A stretch of DNA of 64,000 bases, taken from positions 124,001-188,000 of the forward strand of contig NZ_VHKL01000001.1 in assembly GCF_007474605.1 (NCBI RefSeq), written 5' to 3'. The DNA comes from Rhodoligotrophos appendicifer. Lineage in GTDB: Bacteria > Pseudomonadota > Alphaproteobacteria > Rhizobiales > Im1. Under the pieces are notes generated by a model that searched no databases, was not told where the DNA came from, and was given only the letters and a program-made list of their open reading frames with translations. Of the stretch, positions 19,000 through 27,782 are shown in pieces. Position 1 is the first letter of the stretch. Each line of letters opens with the position of its first letter. The position numbers were made by a program, and so were the translations under genes.

Positions 19000-20223
19000 T
19001 TGCTCTATTATCTCTATGAGATGAACCACGTCGCTGTAGCACCCTGGCGTGCCGCGGCGAATGCAACCAGGGCATTTTGGGACACCCCGATCAACCCACT
19101 GTCTTCGAGCGTTCTCGGGCGCACGATCAGCGCCGGCCTTGATGTCTTTGAGCGCATGACTCGGCGCTACGGAAAGCCGTTGTTTGGCATCGAGTCGGCC
19201 TGGGTCGATGGCGAGCGCGTGGCGGTTACGGAAGAGACGGTTCTTCAGAAGCCCTTTTGCGGGCTGCTTCACTTCTCCAAGGAGGGTGCAAAGCGCCATC
19301 AGCCCAAGCTCCTGATCGTGGCGCCCATGTCGGGGCACTACGCGACCCTGCTGCGCGGCACGGTTGAGACCATGCTGCAGGACCACGATGTCTACATTAC
19401 GGACTGGGTCGATGCCCGGACCGTCCCATTGGTGGCCGGAAAGTTCGATCTCGACGACTACATCGATTACCTCATCGAGATGCTCCACCATCTGGGAGCG
19501 GGCACCTCGATCATGGCCGTGTGCCAGCCCTCTGTTCCCGTGCTCGCAGCTGTCTCGCTGATGTCGGAAGACAAGGATCCCTGCGTTCCTGCAGCCATGA
19601 TACTGATGGGCGGGCCGATCGACACGCGCCGGAACCCCACGGAAGTGAATAAACTCGCCTCCCAGCACGACATCGACTGGTTCCGGAATAACGTGATCAG
19701 CACTGTGCCTCTCGGTAATCCGGGCTTCATGCGCGAAGTCTATCCCGGGTTCATGCAGCTGACCGGCTTCATGACGATGAACCTTGACCGCCACATCGAC
19801 GCCCATCGGGCCTTGTTCTGGCATCTGGTTCAGGGTGACGGGGATTCCGCAGACAAGCACGACGACTTCTATGATGAGTATCTCTCGGTCATGGATCTCA
19901 CAGCGGAATTCTATCTGCAGACCGTCGAGAAGGTTTTCATCCGGCATGAGCTGCCGAAGGGTGAGTTCATGCATCGTGGACGTTTGGTGCGACCCGAAAC
20001 CATCACGAAGACGGCTCTGATGACGGTGGAAGGCGAGCGTGACGATATCTCCGGCGTGGGCCAGACCGAAGCGGCTCACACGCTGTGCAAGAACATTCCC
20101 GACGACCGCCGGGTGCATTATCTCCAGAAGGGTGTTGGCCATTACGGCGTCTTCAATGGCTCTCGCTTCAATGGTCAGATTGCTCCGCGCATTGCTGAAT
20201 TTGTGGGACGAAGCATCGCCTGA
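19000..20223 (+). CDS. phaZ: Intracellular polyhydroxyalkanoate depolymerase PhaZ
   Basis: This cytoplasmic enzyme mobilises stored PHB/PHA granules. The 407-residue alpha/beta hydrolase-type protein carries MAVCQPSVPVLAAV, whose Cys175 matches the nucleophilic cysteine of PhaZ1-type depolymerases. An acidic VEGERDDISGVGQT and a late GVGHYGVFNG supply the likely Asp and His. The start is TTG at 19000 after an AGGGGAAAGG site, though ATG at 19021 is possible. Upstream TGC-rich repeats suggest control by a PhaR-type repressor. The next gene begins 2 bases after its stop. Confidence 0.95.
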   Translation: MLYYLYEMNHVAVAPWRAAANATRAFWDTPINPLSSSVLGRTISAGLDVFERMTRRYGKPLFGIESAWVDGERVAVTEETVLQKPFCGLLHFSKEGAKRHQPKLLIVAPMSGHYATLLRGTVETMLQDHDVYITDWVDARTVPLVAGKFDLDDYIDYLIEMLHHLGAGTSIMAVCQPSVPVLAAVSLMSEDKDPCVPAAMILMGGPIDTRRNPTEVNKLASQHDIDWFRNNVISTVPLGNPGFMREVYPGFMQLTGFMTMNLDRHIDAHRALFWHLVQGDGDSADKHDDFYDEYLSVMDLTAEFYLQTVEKVFIRHELPKGEFMHRGRLVRPETITKTALMTVEGERDDISGVGQTEAAHTLCKNIPDDRRVHYLQKGVGHYGVFNGSRFNGQIAPRIAEFVGRSIA

Positions 20224-20225
20224 TT

Positions 20226-20954
20226 ATGAAGCGCATGGGCCTGAAGCCCGCCACCCGCGGGTTGCTCATCGACGATCTGGAAGTGCCGGTTACGTTTCGG
20301 CGCAATGCACGGGCGCGCCGCATCGTCCTTCGCGTCAGTCCTGATCGCACGGGTATCGTGCTGACGCTTCCCCCGCGGACCAGTGAGCGTCTGGCGCTGG
20401 ATTTCGCATCCAAGCAGCGAAGCTGGATCATGCAAAGGCTGAGCGACGGTGCCGGATCGGTCGCCTTCGCGCCCGGCTCGATCATTCCCCTGCGGGGCGA
20501 AGAGCACACGATCGTTCATTCGACGACCGGCCGCGATGTGGTGCGCATCGAGGTCGAAGACGGCGACCACCGCCTGCTCGTTCGCGGCGAACCCGCTCAC
20601 CTTCCGCGCCGGATCGGAGACTGGCTGAAACGTCAGGCCAAGGCCGACATCGTGTCGAAATCGACTCATTATGCAGGCCGCATGGGAGTGACATTCAAGC
20701 GGATCACCATGCGGGATCAGAGAAGCCGTTGGGGCTCCTGTTCCTCCGACGGCAATCTGTCCTACTCCTGGCGCCTGATCCTCACCCCACCCTTCGTCCT
20801 CGACTATGTCGCGGCCCACGAAGTTGCCCACCTCCTGGAGATGAACCACGGCGACCGCTTCTGGTCTCTGGTCGAAAGCCACTGCCCCGCCACCCCCGAA
20901 GCCCGGAGATGGCTGAAGCAGCACGGCCCAGCCCTCCACCGCTACGGCCCTTGA
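20226..20954 (+). CDS. YgjP/DUF45-type zinc metallopeptidase
   Basis: The 242-residue protein ends in the SprT-like/YgjP module: RSRWGSCSSDGNLSYSWRLIL, then the zinc motif HEVAHLLEMNHGDRFW (HExxH plus downstream His). The N-terminal half has the strand-rich DUF45 segment. The start is two bases after the phaZ stop, so the pair is cotranscribed, though no known link to PHA is established. The substrate of this family is uncertain, and proteolysis is inferred from the HExxH motif. Confidence 0.87.
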   Translation: MKRMGLKPATRGLLIDDLEVPVTFRRNARARRIVLRVSPDRTGIVLTLPPRTSERLALDFASKQRSWIMQRLSDGAGSVAFAPGSIIPLRGEEHTIVHSTTGRDVVRIEVEDGDHRLLVRGEPAHLPRRIGDWLKRQAKADIVSKSTHYAGRMGVTFKRITMRDQRSRWGSCSSDGNLSYSWRLILTPPFVLDYVAAHEVAHLLEMNHGDRFWSLVESHCPATPEARRWLKQHGPALHRYGP

Positions 20955-20980
20955 GCCCGAAGCACTTCCCTCCCCCCCCA

Positions 20981-21074
20981 CCGTCATCCCGGGCGCACTG
21001 CAGCGCGAAGCGGTGCCGTGCAGACCCGGGACCCCATGCGGCTCAGGGATCCCCGGTCAAGCCCGGGATGACAG
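20981..21074. repeat. REP-like composite repeat, second genomic copy
   Basis: This copy begins CCGTCATCCCGGG and ends CCCGGGATGACAG, and its right 45 bases (GGGACCCCATGCGGCTCA onward) match 12415-12460 with only a few differences. The left half differs (GCACTGCAGCGCGAAGCGGTGC), showing the mosaic construction of this repeat family. It lies between the metallopeptidase and exonuclease genes. Confidence 0.85.
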
Positions 21075-21084
21075 CCAAAGAGAC

Positions 21085-21123
21085 CCTCATCCTGAGGAGG
21101 CCCGCAGGGTCGTCTCGAAGGAC
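21085..21123. repeat. Second repeat family (CTCATCCTGAGGA type)
   Basis: CCTCATCCTGAGGAGGCCCG followed by CAGGGTCGTCTCGAAGGAC is a short intergenic element widely seen in Bradyrhizobium-like and related genomes, by recollection. The first part contains the palindrome TCATCCTGAGGA-like arms and a GCCCGCAGGGT hairpin. It is placed directly after the REP-like element. Confidence 0.6.
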
Positions 21124-21219
21124 GCCATCTTGTCTCCAACACTCCGCGGCCCGAGATAAGGGCCAGCCCATCCCGCTGGCCCGCCGCAACCAAGCCCTAG
21201 GCACCTGAGTTTCCCATCC

Positions 21220-22233
21220 ATGCCGCAACCGCCCGTCCAGACTTGGCTCTACCCGACCGACCAGGGGCTCTATTGCGCGCCCGGAGACTTCTTCGTCGAT
21301 CCCCATCGTCCGGTCGACCGCGCCGTCATCACCCACGGCCACGCGGATCATGCCCGTCCTAACAATCGCAACGTCCTGGGAACGCCCGAAACCATCGAGA
21401 TCATGAAGGTCCGCTATGGCGAAGCGGCCGGCGGCACTCTGCAGGCTCACCCCTACCGCCGCGCCCTCGACATGAATGGCGTTTCCGTTTCCTTCGTCCC
21501 TGCCGGTCACGTTCTGGGCAGCGCCCAGGTCGTCATGGAGTGGCAAGGATGCCGCGCTGTCGTCTCAGGGGACTATAAGCGCGAGGCGGACCCGACCTGC
21601 GCGCCCTTCGAAGTCGTGACCTGTGATCTCTTCGTGACCGAGGCCACGTTCGGTCTCCCCGTCTTTCGCCATGAGCCTGCGGCCCGGGAGGCGGCACGCC
21701 TTGTCGCGGCCATGAAAGCCTCGCCCGAACGAGCTCATCTTCTCGGTGCCTATGGCCTGGGCAAGGCCCAGAGGATGATCAGCCTCGTTCGCGCCGCAGG
21801 CTATGACCGCCCCATTTACCTCCATGGCGCCATGATAGGCCTGTGCAATCTCTATGAACGGCTCGGGGTCCCTCTGGGAGAGCTTCTGCCCGTGACCGAA
21901 GCGGAGGTGAAGGGACTGCCCGGCGAGCTCATCGTCGCTCCGCCCTCTGCCTTGAACGACCGCTGGTCCCGCCGCCTGGCCGATCCGGTCACCGCCTTCG
22001 CGTCGGGCTGGATGCGTGTCCGCGGCAGGGCACGCCAGCGGGGCGTCGAGCTGCCCTTGGTGGTCTCCGATCACGCGGATTGGGAGGAACTCGTCACCAC
22101 CATCGAGGAAACCGAGGCCGCGGAGATCTGGGTAACCCACGGCCGTGACGACGCCTTGGTTCATCAGATCGGCAAGATGGGCCGCAAGGGCCGCGCTTTG
22201 GCCCTTGTCGGCTATGAGGACGAGGACGAATGA
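21220..22233 (+). CDS. Ligase-associated DNA exonuclease (metallo-beta-lactamase/beta-CASP fold)
   Basis: The N-terminal WLYPTDQGLYCAPGDFFVDPHRPVDRAVITHGHADHARPNN has the HxHxDH metal motif of MBL nucleases. PAGHVLGSAQV and the later SDHADWEEL are beta-CASP features. The 337-residue length fits the ligase-associated exonuclease family related to mRNA 3'-end processing factors. The ATP-dependent DNA ligase follows with a four-base overlap, matching the known exonuclease-ligase pairing in bacterial repair operons that usually also contain an Lhr-type helicase and a phosphoesterase. Confidence 0.9.
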   Translation: MPQPPVQTWLYPTDQGLYCAPGDFFVDPHRPVDRAVITHGHADHARPNNRNVLGTPETIEIMKVRYGEAAGGTLQAHPYRRALDMNGVSVSFVPAGHVLGSAQVVMEWQGCRAVVSGDYKREADPTCAPFEVVTCDLFVTEATFGLPVFRHEPAAREAARLVAAMKASPERAHLLGAYGLGKAQRMISLVRAAGYDRPIYLHGAMIGLCNLYERLGVPLGELLPVTEAEVKGLPGELIVAPPSALNDRWSRRLADPVTAFASGWMRVRGRARQRGVELPLVVSDHADWEELVTTIEETEAAEIWVTHGRDDALVHQIGKMGRKGRALALVGYEDEDE

Positions 22234-23834
22234 GAGCATTCTCGGCCCTCCTGAATCGCCTCGTCTTCACCCCTTCGCGCAATGCCAAGCTGGCGCTGCT
22301 GAAGGCCTACTTCGAAGAAGCACCGGATCCGGACCGGGGATGGGCGCTTGCCGCGCTCACCGACGGCCTCTTCTTCCGCCTGCCCGTCCGACGCATCTTG
22401 ACCGAGCTAATCGAGCCCTGGGTGGACCCCGTCCTGTACCGGCTGTCCCGGGACTATGTCGGCGACACGGCAGAAACCGTGGCCCTGCTGTGGCCCGAGC
22501 GGAAATCGGCTGGGGAGCCTCCGACCCTGGCGGAAGTCGTTAAGCAGATCGCCAAGGCGGACAAGACGGAGCTTTCCAGCCTCATTGCCGGCTGGCTCGA
22601 CACCCTGGATGCGAATGGCCGCTGGGCTTTGCTGAAGCTGCTCACCGGGGCTCTCCGCGTTGGCGTGTCCGCGCGTCTCGCCAAGACGGCCATTGCCGAC
22701 TTCGGCGGCGTTGATCCCGCCGATATCGAAGAAGTCTGGCATGCCGTTGAGCCGCCTTACACCGAGCTCTTCGACTGGCTCCGCGGCGCAGCAGATCGTC
22801 CTGATCCAGGTGCCAAGCCCGTCTTCCGCCCCCTCATGCTGGCTCACCCCATCGAGGAGGGGGATTGGCCGAACCTCGATCCGAAGGATTTTTTCGCCGA
22901 ATGGAAATGGGACGGCATCCGCGTCCAAATTGCCGTGCGCGACGACGAGGTCCGTCTCTACTCCCGCGCGGGCGACGATATTTCCGCTGCCTTTCCGGAT
23001 ATCGCCTTCGCCTTCCGCGGCCGGCACGTGGTTCTCGACGGCGAGTTGCTGGTCGTCCGCGACGGCGAGATCGCCCCTTTTAACGACCTCCAGCAGCGGC
23101 TGAACCGCAAGGTCGTCACCCCGAAGATGGTCGAGCGCTACCCCGCTCACGTCCGGCTCTATGACATACTGATCGAAGGCACCGAGGATCTTCGTCCCTT
23201 GCCCATCGAGCAACGTCGCGCGCGTCTTGAGGATTGGCACGCCCTTGCCGCCCCGTCCCGCAGCGACGTCTCCGAGCTGATTGAGTTCGCCAGCTTTGCC
23301 GATCTCGACCTCCTCTGGTCGGCGGCCCGCGAAGCCGGGATCGAGGGCCTGATGCTGAAGCGTCGCGCCAGTCCCTATGTCGCCGGCCGTCCGAAGGGCC
23401 ATTGGTGGAAATGGAAGCGAGCGCCCCTCACCGTGGACGTCGTCATGATGTATGCCCAGCGCGGCTCCGGAAAGCGCTCCTCCTATTATTCCGACTACAC
23501 CTTCGGAGCCTGGCGCAACGGGGAAGACGGCTCCGAGGAATTGGTCCCCGTGGGCAAGGCCTATTCCGGCTTCACCGACGAGGAGCTCCTCCGCCTCGAC
23601 CGCTGGATTCGCAACAACACGATTGACCGCTTCGGGCCGGTCCGCTCCGTCAAGCCCGGCATCGTGCTTGAGATCGCCTTCGACTCGGTGCACGTCTCCA
23701 CCCGCCACAAATCCGGAGTCGCCATGCGTTTTCCGCGCGTCCATCGCATCCGCTGGGATAAGCCCGCCGAGGAGGCCGACCGCCTCGAGACCCTTGAAGC
23801 CATGATCGTGGGCACGCCTGCCGATGCTGCCTGA
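22230..23834 (+). CDS. ATP-dependent DNA ligase
   Basis: The 534-residue protein has an N-terminal DNA-binding domain (about 1-190), an adenylation domain with motif [13 protein letters not shown] (nucleophilic Lys), motif III-like [10 protein letters not shown], motif [11 protein letters not shown] and motif [10 protein letters not shown], and an OB domain ending near 520. It is distinct from LigD (no polymerase or phosphoesterase domains) and from the NAD-dependent LigA. The tail overlaps the glycosylase start by 11 bases, and the head overlaps the exonuclease stop, so three repair genes are coupled. Confidence 0.95.
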   Translation: MRAFSALLNRLVFTPSRNAKLALLKAYFEEAPDPDRGWALAALTDGLFFRLPVRRILTELIEPWVDPVLYRLSRDYVGDTAETVALLWPERKSAGEPPTLAEVVKQIAKADKTELSSLIAGWLDTLDANGRWALLKLLTGALRVGVSARLAKTAIADFGGVDPADIEEVWHAVEPPYTELFDWLRGAADRPDPGAKPVFRPLMLAHPIEEGDWPNLDPKDFFAEWKWDGIRVQIAVRDDEVRLYSRAGDDISAAFPDIAFAFRGRHVVLDGELLVVRDGEIAPFNDLQQRLNRKVVTPKMVERYPAHVRLYDILIEGTEDLRPLPIEQRRARLEDWHALAAPSRSDVSELIEFASFADLDLLWSAAREAGIEGLMLKRRASPYVAGRPKGHWWKWKRAPLTVDVVMMYAQRGSGKRSSYYSDYTFGAWRNGEDGSEELVPVGKAYSGFTDEELLRLDRWIRNNTIDRFGPVRSVKPGIVLEIAFDSVHVSTRHKSGVAMRFPRVHRIRWDKPAEEADRLETLEAMIVGTPADAA

Positions 23835-24444
23835 ACCCTCTCGTGAATTCTTCGCTCGCGCCGCCCCCGACGTGGCCCGCGACCTCATCGGCGCCAGCTT
23901 CGCCGTCGACGGCATCGGCGGCATCATCGTCGAAACCGAGGCCTACGACCGCGAGGACCCCGCCTCCCACAGCTTTCCCGGCCCCACCATCCGCAACGCC
24001 ACCATGTTCGGCCCTCCCGCCCACGCCTATGTCTATCGCTCCTATGGCATCCACTGGTGCCTGAACTTTGTCTGCGCCAATGCCGGAGCAGTCCTGATCC
24101 GCGCCATCGAGCCCACCATGGGCATCCCCGTCATGATCGCCCGCCGCGGTACGGATGTGCCTCGCCAACTCTGCGCTGGCCCTGGCCGACTCTGCCAGGC
24201 TCTTGCCGTCAGCCTCGAGCAGAATGGATGGCCGCTCGATGCCCCACCCTTTTCTCTGCGGATGGCCGGGGATAAGTCCGAAATCACCGTCGGCCCGCGG
24301 ATCGGAATCACGAAGGCCGCCGAAATTCCATGGCGATTTGGCCTTGCCGGATCGCGATATCTCAGCCGTCGGTTTCCGTCCTTGTCACTGACGCCGCAGA
24401 CAGGACCCGGGACACGTCGAAAAGTGTCTCAAAAGCCTCTGTAA
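23824..24444 (+). CDS. mpg: DNA-3-methyladenine glycosylase (AAG/MPG family)
   Basis: The AAG fold is recognised from [50 protein letters not shown] and [13 protein letters not shown]. The catalytic Glu is in the ETEAY motif. The enzyme excises alkylated adenine and hypoxanthine to start base excision repair. The ATG at 23824 lies inside the ligase coding end, so it is translationally coupled to exonuclease and ligase. The C-terminus ([11 protein letters not shown]) is typical in length at 206 residues. Confidence 0.93.
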   Translation: MLPEPSREFFARAAPDVARDLIGASFAVDGIGGIIVETEAYDREDPASHSFPGPTIRNATMFGPPAHAYVYRSYGIHWCLNFVCANAGAVLIRAIEPTMGIPVMIARRGTDVPRQLCAGPGRLCQALAVSLEQNGWPLDAPPFSLRMAGDKSEITVGPRIGITKAAEIPWRFGLAGSRYLSRRFPSLSLTPQTGPGTRRKVSQKPL

Positions 24445-24483
24445 CGCGCGCATAACGGAAAACATGTCTCACTGTCTCAATAA

Positions 24484-25185
24484 TTGGTCGCCGTCTTGAG
24501 CCAAACCATTGGAATAGCACGCATAATGACGTGGAACATCCATGGCGCGGTGGGTTTTGACCGGCGCTACGATCTTGATCGCATCATCGAGCTGATCCAG
24601 CGGCACGACCCAGATATCGTGGCTTTACAAGAGGTTGACGGCCGTCGGCGGGGTCGGAACAATGTCCCGCATGTTCTCTTGCAAGAAGCGCTCGGCAATC
24701 ATGCCGCCGAAGCCCGGACCATCACCGCACCCGACGGCCACTACGGGCATGTGCTGATTAGCCGATGGCCCATGCAAGACATTGAATGTCATGACATTTC
24801 CGTCGGCAAGCGTGAACCGAGATGCGCTCTGTCTGTCCGGGTGCAGACGCCGGGGAAGCCGATTCACGTGGTCGCGGTCCATTTGGGATTGAGAACGTCC
24901 GAGCGGCGTTCTCAAGCGCAGCGTCTCGCCGAGATTGTAGGGACGGGAACCGAGACCACGGTTGCCTTGGGAGACTTTAATGACTTCCGCGGGATCGTCA
25001 GGCGCACCCTTTCGCCCCTCCTTCCCACCTTTACGAAGACAAGAACTTTCCCCTCGATCTACCCTATAATGCCGCTCGATCGCATTTATGTTAGGCCAGA
25101 AAGTGCCATGAGCAAGTATTTTACCGATACTTCGGCGTGGTACGCATCAGATCACCTTCCCCTTATCGCAGACATTCTGTACTAG
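24484..25185 (+). CDS. Endonuclease/exonuclease/phosphatase (EEP) family hydrolase
   Basis: The 233-residue single-domain protein has the EEP catalytic motifs: IMTWNIHGAVG (Asn), LQEVDGRR (Glu), GHVLISRWP (His), LGDFNDFRG (Asp-x-Asn) and the closing SDHLPLIADI (Asp-His). No signal peptide is evident. It lies 39 bases after the glycosylase and may belong to the same transcript, but EEP enzymes also include lipid phosphatases and substrate cannot be told. The start is TTG at 24484 or 24496; ATG at 24526 would cut the first strand. Confidence 0.85.
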   Translation: MVAVLSQTIGIARIMTWNIHGAVGFDRRYDLDRIIELIQRHDPDIVALQEVDGRRRGRNNVPHVLLQEALGNHAAEARTITAPDGHYGHVLISRWPMQDIECHDISVGKREPRCALSVRVQTPGKPIHVVAVHLGLRTSERRSQAQRLAEIVGTGTETTVALGDFNDFRGIVRRTLSPLLPTFTKTRTFPSIYPIMPLDRIYVRPESAMSKYFTDTSAWYASDHLPLIADILY

Positions 25186-25193
25186 GATCAGGA

Positions 25194-26981
25194 TCATCTA
25201 TCCCCAGCCAGGTCCTTTCTGGCCTTTTCCAGTTCTTCCGTATATCTGCGCAGAGTATGTGCTTCCGTGAGCAATCCGACGACCTTCCGGGTTGCGTTGC
25301 CGTCGATCACCGCGAGCGCTTCACTCTCGCTTTCGTCGAATTTCTGCGCAGCCTCTTTTATGTTCATCCAAGGCAGAAGAGCCAGGTCTTTATACCTTAG
25401 AAGTTCTTGGATCGTCTTCTTGTCGTCTTGCAGGGTTGGGCTATGAACGTCCGCGACCAATACAATGCCGACATAGCGTTCCTGGTCATCGACGACGATG
25501 ACCCTCTGGGTTGATCCAAGGGAGAATTCCTGCCGGAATTGGCGGATGCTGATGGCATCGTGAATGGTCCGCACATCATGCCGCATGAGACGTCGCACGG
25601 TCAGATCGAACATCCAGCCGACGTCATGGGCGCTTCTTATGGCCTCGCCGCGAAGATGAAATCGCCAGGTGGCAAAAGAATATCCAAATGTTTTTCTCAC
25701 TGCGACGGATGTAACCACTGCCGTACAAAGAACCGCGATGGTCAAAGGCAGGTCGTTGGTGGTCTCCAAGGCCAGGAATGCCATCGTTAGAGGCGCGCCG
25801 ATGATGGCCACCGCGAGCCCGGTCATGCCGACGATCGCGGCGATCTGCGGGTCAGGCGCCAGCGCCGGATCGATCAAGGCGACGATCGCCACATAAGCCT
25901 TGCCCACGATCGCGCCCAGGAACAGCGACGCGAAAAACAACCCCCCGCGAAATCCGGAGCCCAGGGAAATGGCTGATGCGGCGGCCTTGAGGACGAGGAG
26001 AATGAGCAGCGCCCGCAATGTGGGCATGGAATCGTCGAGGACGAGTGAGAGTGCTCCGTGCCCAGATGACAGAATTCGGGGAGTGATGAGGGCGAGCATC
26101 CCGATGGCCAGACCGCCGACCGCCGGCCGGAGCCAGACAGGGATCTTGCTGAGCTTGAAGAGATCTTCGACTGCGGTCACTCCGCGCATGATCGCGATGC
26201 CCACACCTGCCGTGATGAGTCCGAGCAGCAGCAGGGTTGTAACCGCGGATTGTCCGAGCCCGATTGGCGAAGTGACGCTGATCGTATGGGCCGGCTCCAC
26301 CAGGAGCGAGTTGACGACCACGCCGGTAATGGCGGCAAGCCCTATGGGGGCGAGGGCCGCAATCGTGTAGGTCCCCAGAATGAGTTCGAAGGCATAGAAG
26401 GCCCCCGCCAAAGGGGCGGCGAAAGCCGCGCCGATCGCACCTGCCGCCCCGCACCCGACCAGCAATCGCAGATCACTGCGCCGTAACCTGAACGCCTCTC
26501 CAATGGCAGAGCCGGTGCCTGAGCCGACCTGCGTATATCCCGCTTCCATGCCCACGGATGCGCCGAAGCCGTTCGAAATCATGGTTTGAAGGGCGATGTA
26601 GAAGCTGTCGATCAGAGACATCTTGCCGCCATGCAGGGCATTGGCTTCGATGGGATCGACCGGCGTGTTGCTGCGGTATCGACGGTAGGCCCAGGTGACA
26701 GCCATGAGCAGCAACCCACCCACTGCAGGCACCACCACGAACCACTTGTTGGGCAGGCTGTCGACACCGCTGAGATGTTCCGTCGCGCTGATGCCGAACA
26801 GAACTTGATGGAGGAATTGGGCGACCGCGGTCATCGCCGCGACGAGAACGCCTGACAGAGCCCCGATGATGCACGCAAGCAGGACCAGCCAGATTTCGCT
26901 GCGGCGGACGAGAGCGCGTAACGCCGTGGGAACCAGGACCAGACGATCCTGTACCGGCAAGCTCTGGTTTTCGGTGACCAT
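25194..26981 (-). CDS. ClC-type chloride channel/transporter with C-terminal CBS pair
   Basis: About ten hydrophobic segments occupy residues 30-440, followed by a tandem CBS region (about 450-590, LTVRRLMRHDVRTIHD and LALLPWMNIKEAA). ClC signatures are present in modified form: GMEAGYTQVGSGTGSAIGEAF holds the gating glutamate (GxEGP becomes GMEAG), and GAAGAIGAAFAAPLAGAFYAFELIL and SGFRGGLFFASLFLGA follow. The position equivalent to the internal proton glutamate of ClC-ec1 (IEE) reads FEL, which hints at a channel mechanism rather than antiport. Convergent with the EEP gene, 8 bases apart. Confidence 0.92.
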   Translation of the reverse strand: MVTENQSLPVQDRLVLVPTALRALVRRSEIWLVLLACIIGALSGVLVAAMTAVAQFLHQVLFGISATEHLSGVDSLPNKWFVVVPAVGGLLLMAVTWAYRRYRSNTPVDPIEANALHGGKMSLIDSFYIALQTMISNGFGASVGMEAGYTQVGSGTGSAIGEAFRLRRSDLRLLVGCGAAGAIGAAFAAPLAGAFYAFELILGTYTIAALAPIGLAAITGVVVNSLLVEPAHTISVTSPIGLGQSAVTTLLLLGLITAGVGIAIMRGVTAVEDLFKLSKIPVWLRPAVGGLAIGMLALITPRILSSGHGALSLVLDDSMPTLRALLILLVLKAAASAISLGSGFRGGLFFASLFLGAIVGKAYVAIVALIDPALAPDPQIAAIVGMTGLAVAIIGAPLTMAFLALETTNDLPLTIAVLCTAVVTSVAVRKTFGYSFATWRFHLRGEAIRSAHDVGWMFDLTVRRLMRHDVRTIHDAISIRQFRQEFSLGSTQRVIVVDDQERYVGIVLVADVHSPTLQDDKKTIQELLRYKDLALLPWMNIKEAAQKFDESESEALAVIDGNATRKVVGLLTEAHTLRRYTEELEKARKDLAGDR

Positions 26982-27168
26982 GACCTGGGCGGCTTTGATG
27001 ATGCCTTGAGCGGGCCAGAAGGAATGGCCTTATGTCACCAATCAAAGCCTATGTCAGTTGCTGATTGCTTAAATAGCAAAGGATAGGCGGCGAAATCTCA
27101 GGATTGTGATGCATCAGTGTGCGGGGACGCGATCGGGCAATCCCTGTGGGGAGCGCGTGCGCCAGCGC

Positions 27169-27693
27169 CTATCGCTCACGTCGCAGTTGTTCCACGGCCT
27201 CTTCTAAGGTATCGAAGCGTCTCCAGCCAGTAATGGTCTGAACATCCACGACCCCATTGTCATATTCGATGAAATGGCGTCCTTCGACCTCGCCTTCCTG
27301 CACGACCTGCGCGAACCCCGCCGCCGAGTCGGGCTCATCCGGCCTCGTTTCATCGACATGCACGGGCTGGAGTGGTGCACTCGGTTGGACGGCTGCGGGC
27401 GCTTTCACCACCGGCGCATGGGTCACGGCTCCCGCCGGCACGTCATGATCAAGCTCGGAGAACAATCGTGAAATGCGGGATGTGGCGAGTGCGATCGCCC
27501 CGAGGGTGATGAGCAGGTATCCCAGCAGAATGAGTTGCTGGACCAGGGCCACCCGCCCCACATCGATGCTGGGCGTACTTGGCATGTACGACAATGCTGC
27601 TGATGCCTGGCCTTCGAGGCCGTAGCCGGTCAAAAGGACGCCCCATCCCCCGAGGCTGACCAGCGCACCAATGGCAAGCAATGCGATTCCCAT
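27169..27693 (-). CDS. Hypothetical membrane protein with two N-terminal helices
   Basis: I do not recognise this 174-residue protein. Residues about 3-25 and 48-72 are hydrophobic membrane segments. A Pro/Ala/Val-rich linker (about 85-120) joins them to a small C-terminal cytoplasmic or periplasmic domain (EGEVEGRHFIEYDNGVVDVQTITGWRRFDTLEEAVEQLRRER). That closing module has the look of a short alpha/beta domain with a conserved tryptophan. It stands alone between the ClC gene and the amine cluster, both on the same strand. Coding character is good, with strong G+C third positions. Confidence 0.7.
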   Translation of the reverse strand: MGIALLAIGALVSLGGWGVLLTGYGLEGQASAALSYMPSTPSIDVGRVALVQQLILLGYLLITLGAIALATSRISRLFSELDHDVPAGAVTHAPVVKAPAAVQPSAPLQPVHVDETRPDEPDSAAGFAQVVQEGEVEGRHFIEYDNGVVDVQTITGWRRFDTLEEAVEQLRRER

Positions 27694-27782
27694 CTCTAAC
27701 TCTCTCCTTGTGACGGCTCATCCTTAAGCCGATGTCCCCTTCGCCACAAGAGACCGTAACATTTCAGAACATGTCGCGACCA

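Noticed and set aside
22407..23927. Minus-strand open frame (about 500 codons) opposite the DNA ligase
   Set aside because: Shadow of the ligase frame; no recognisable motif and no ribosome site.
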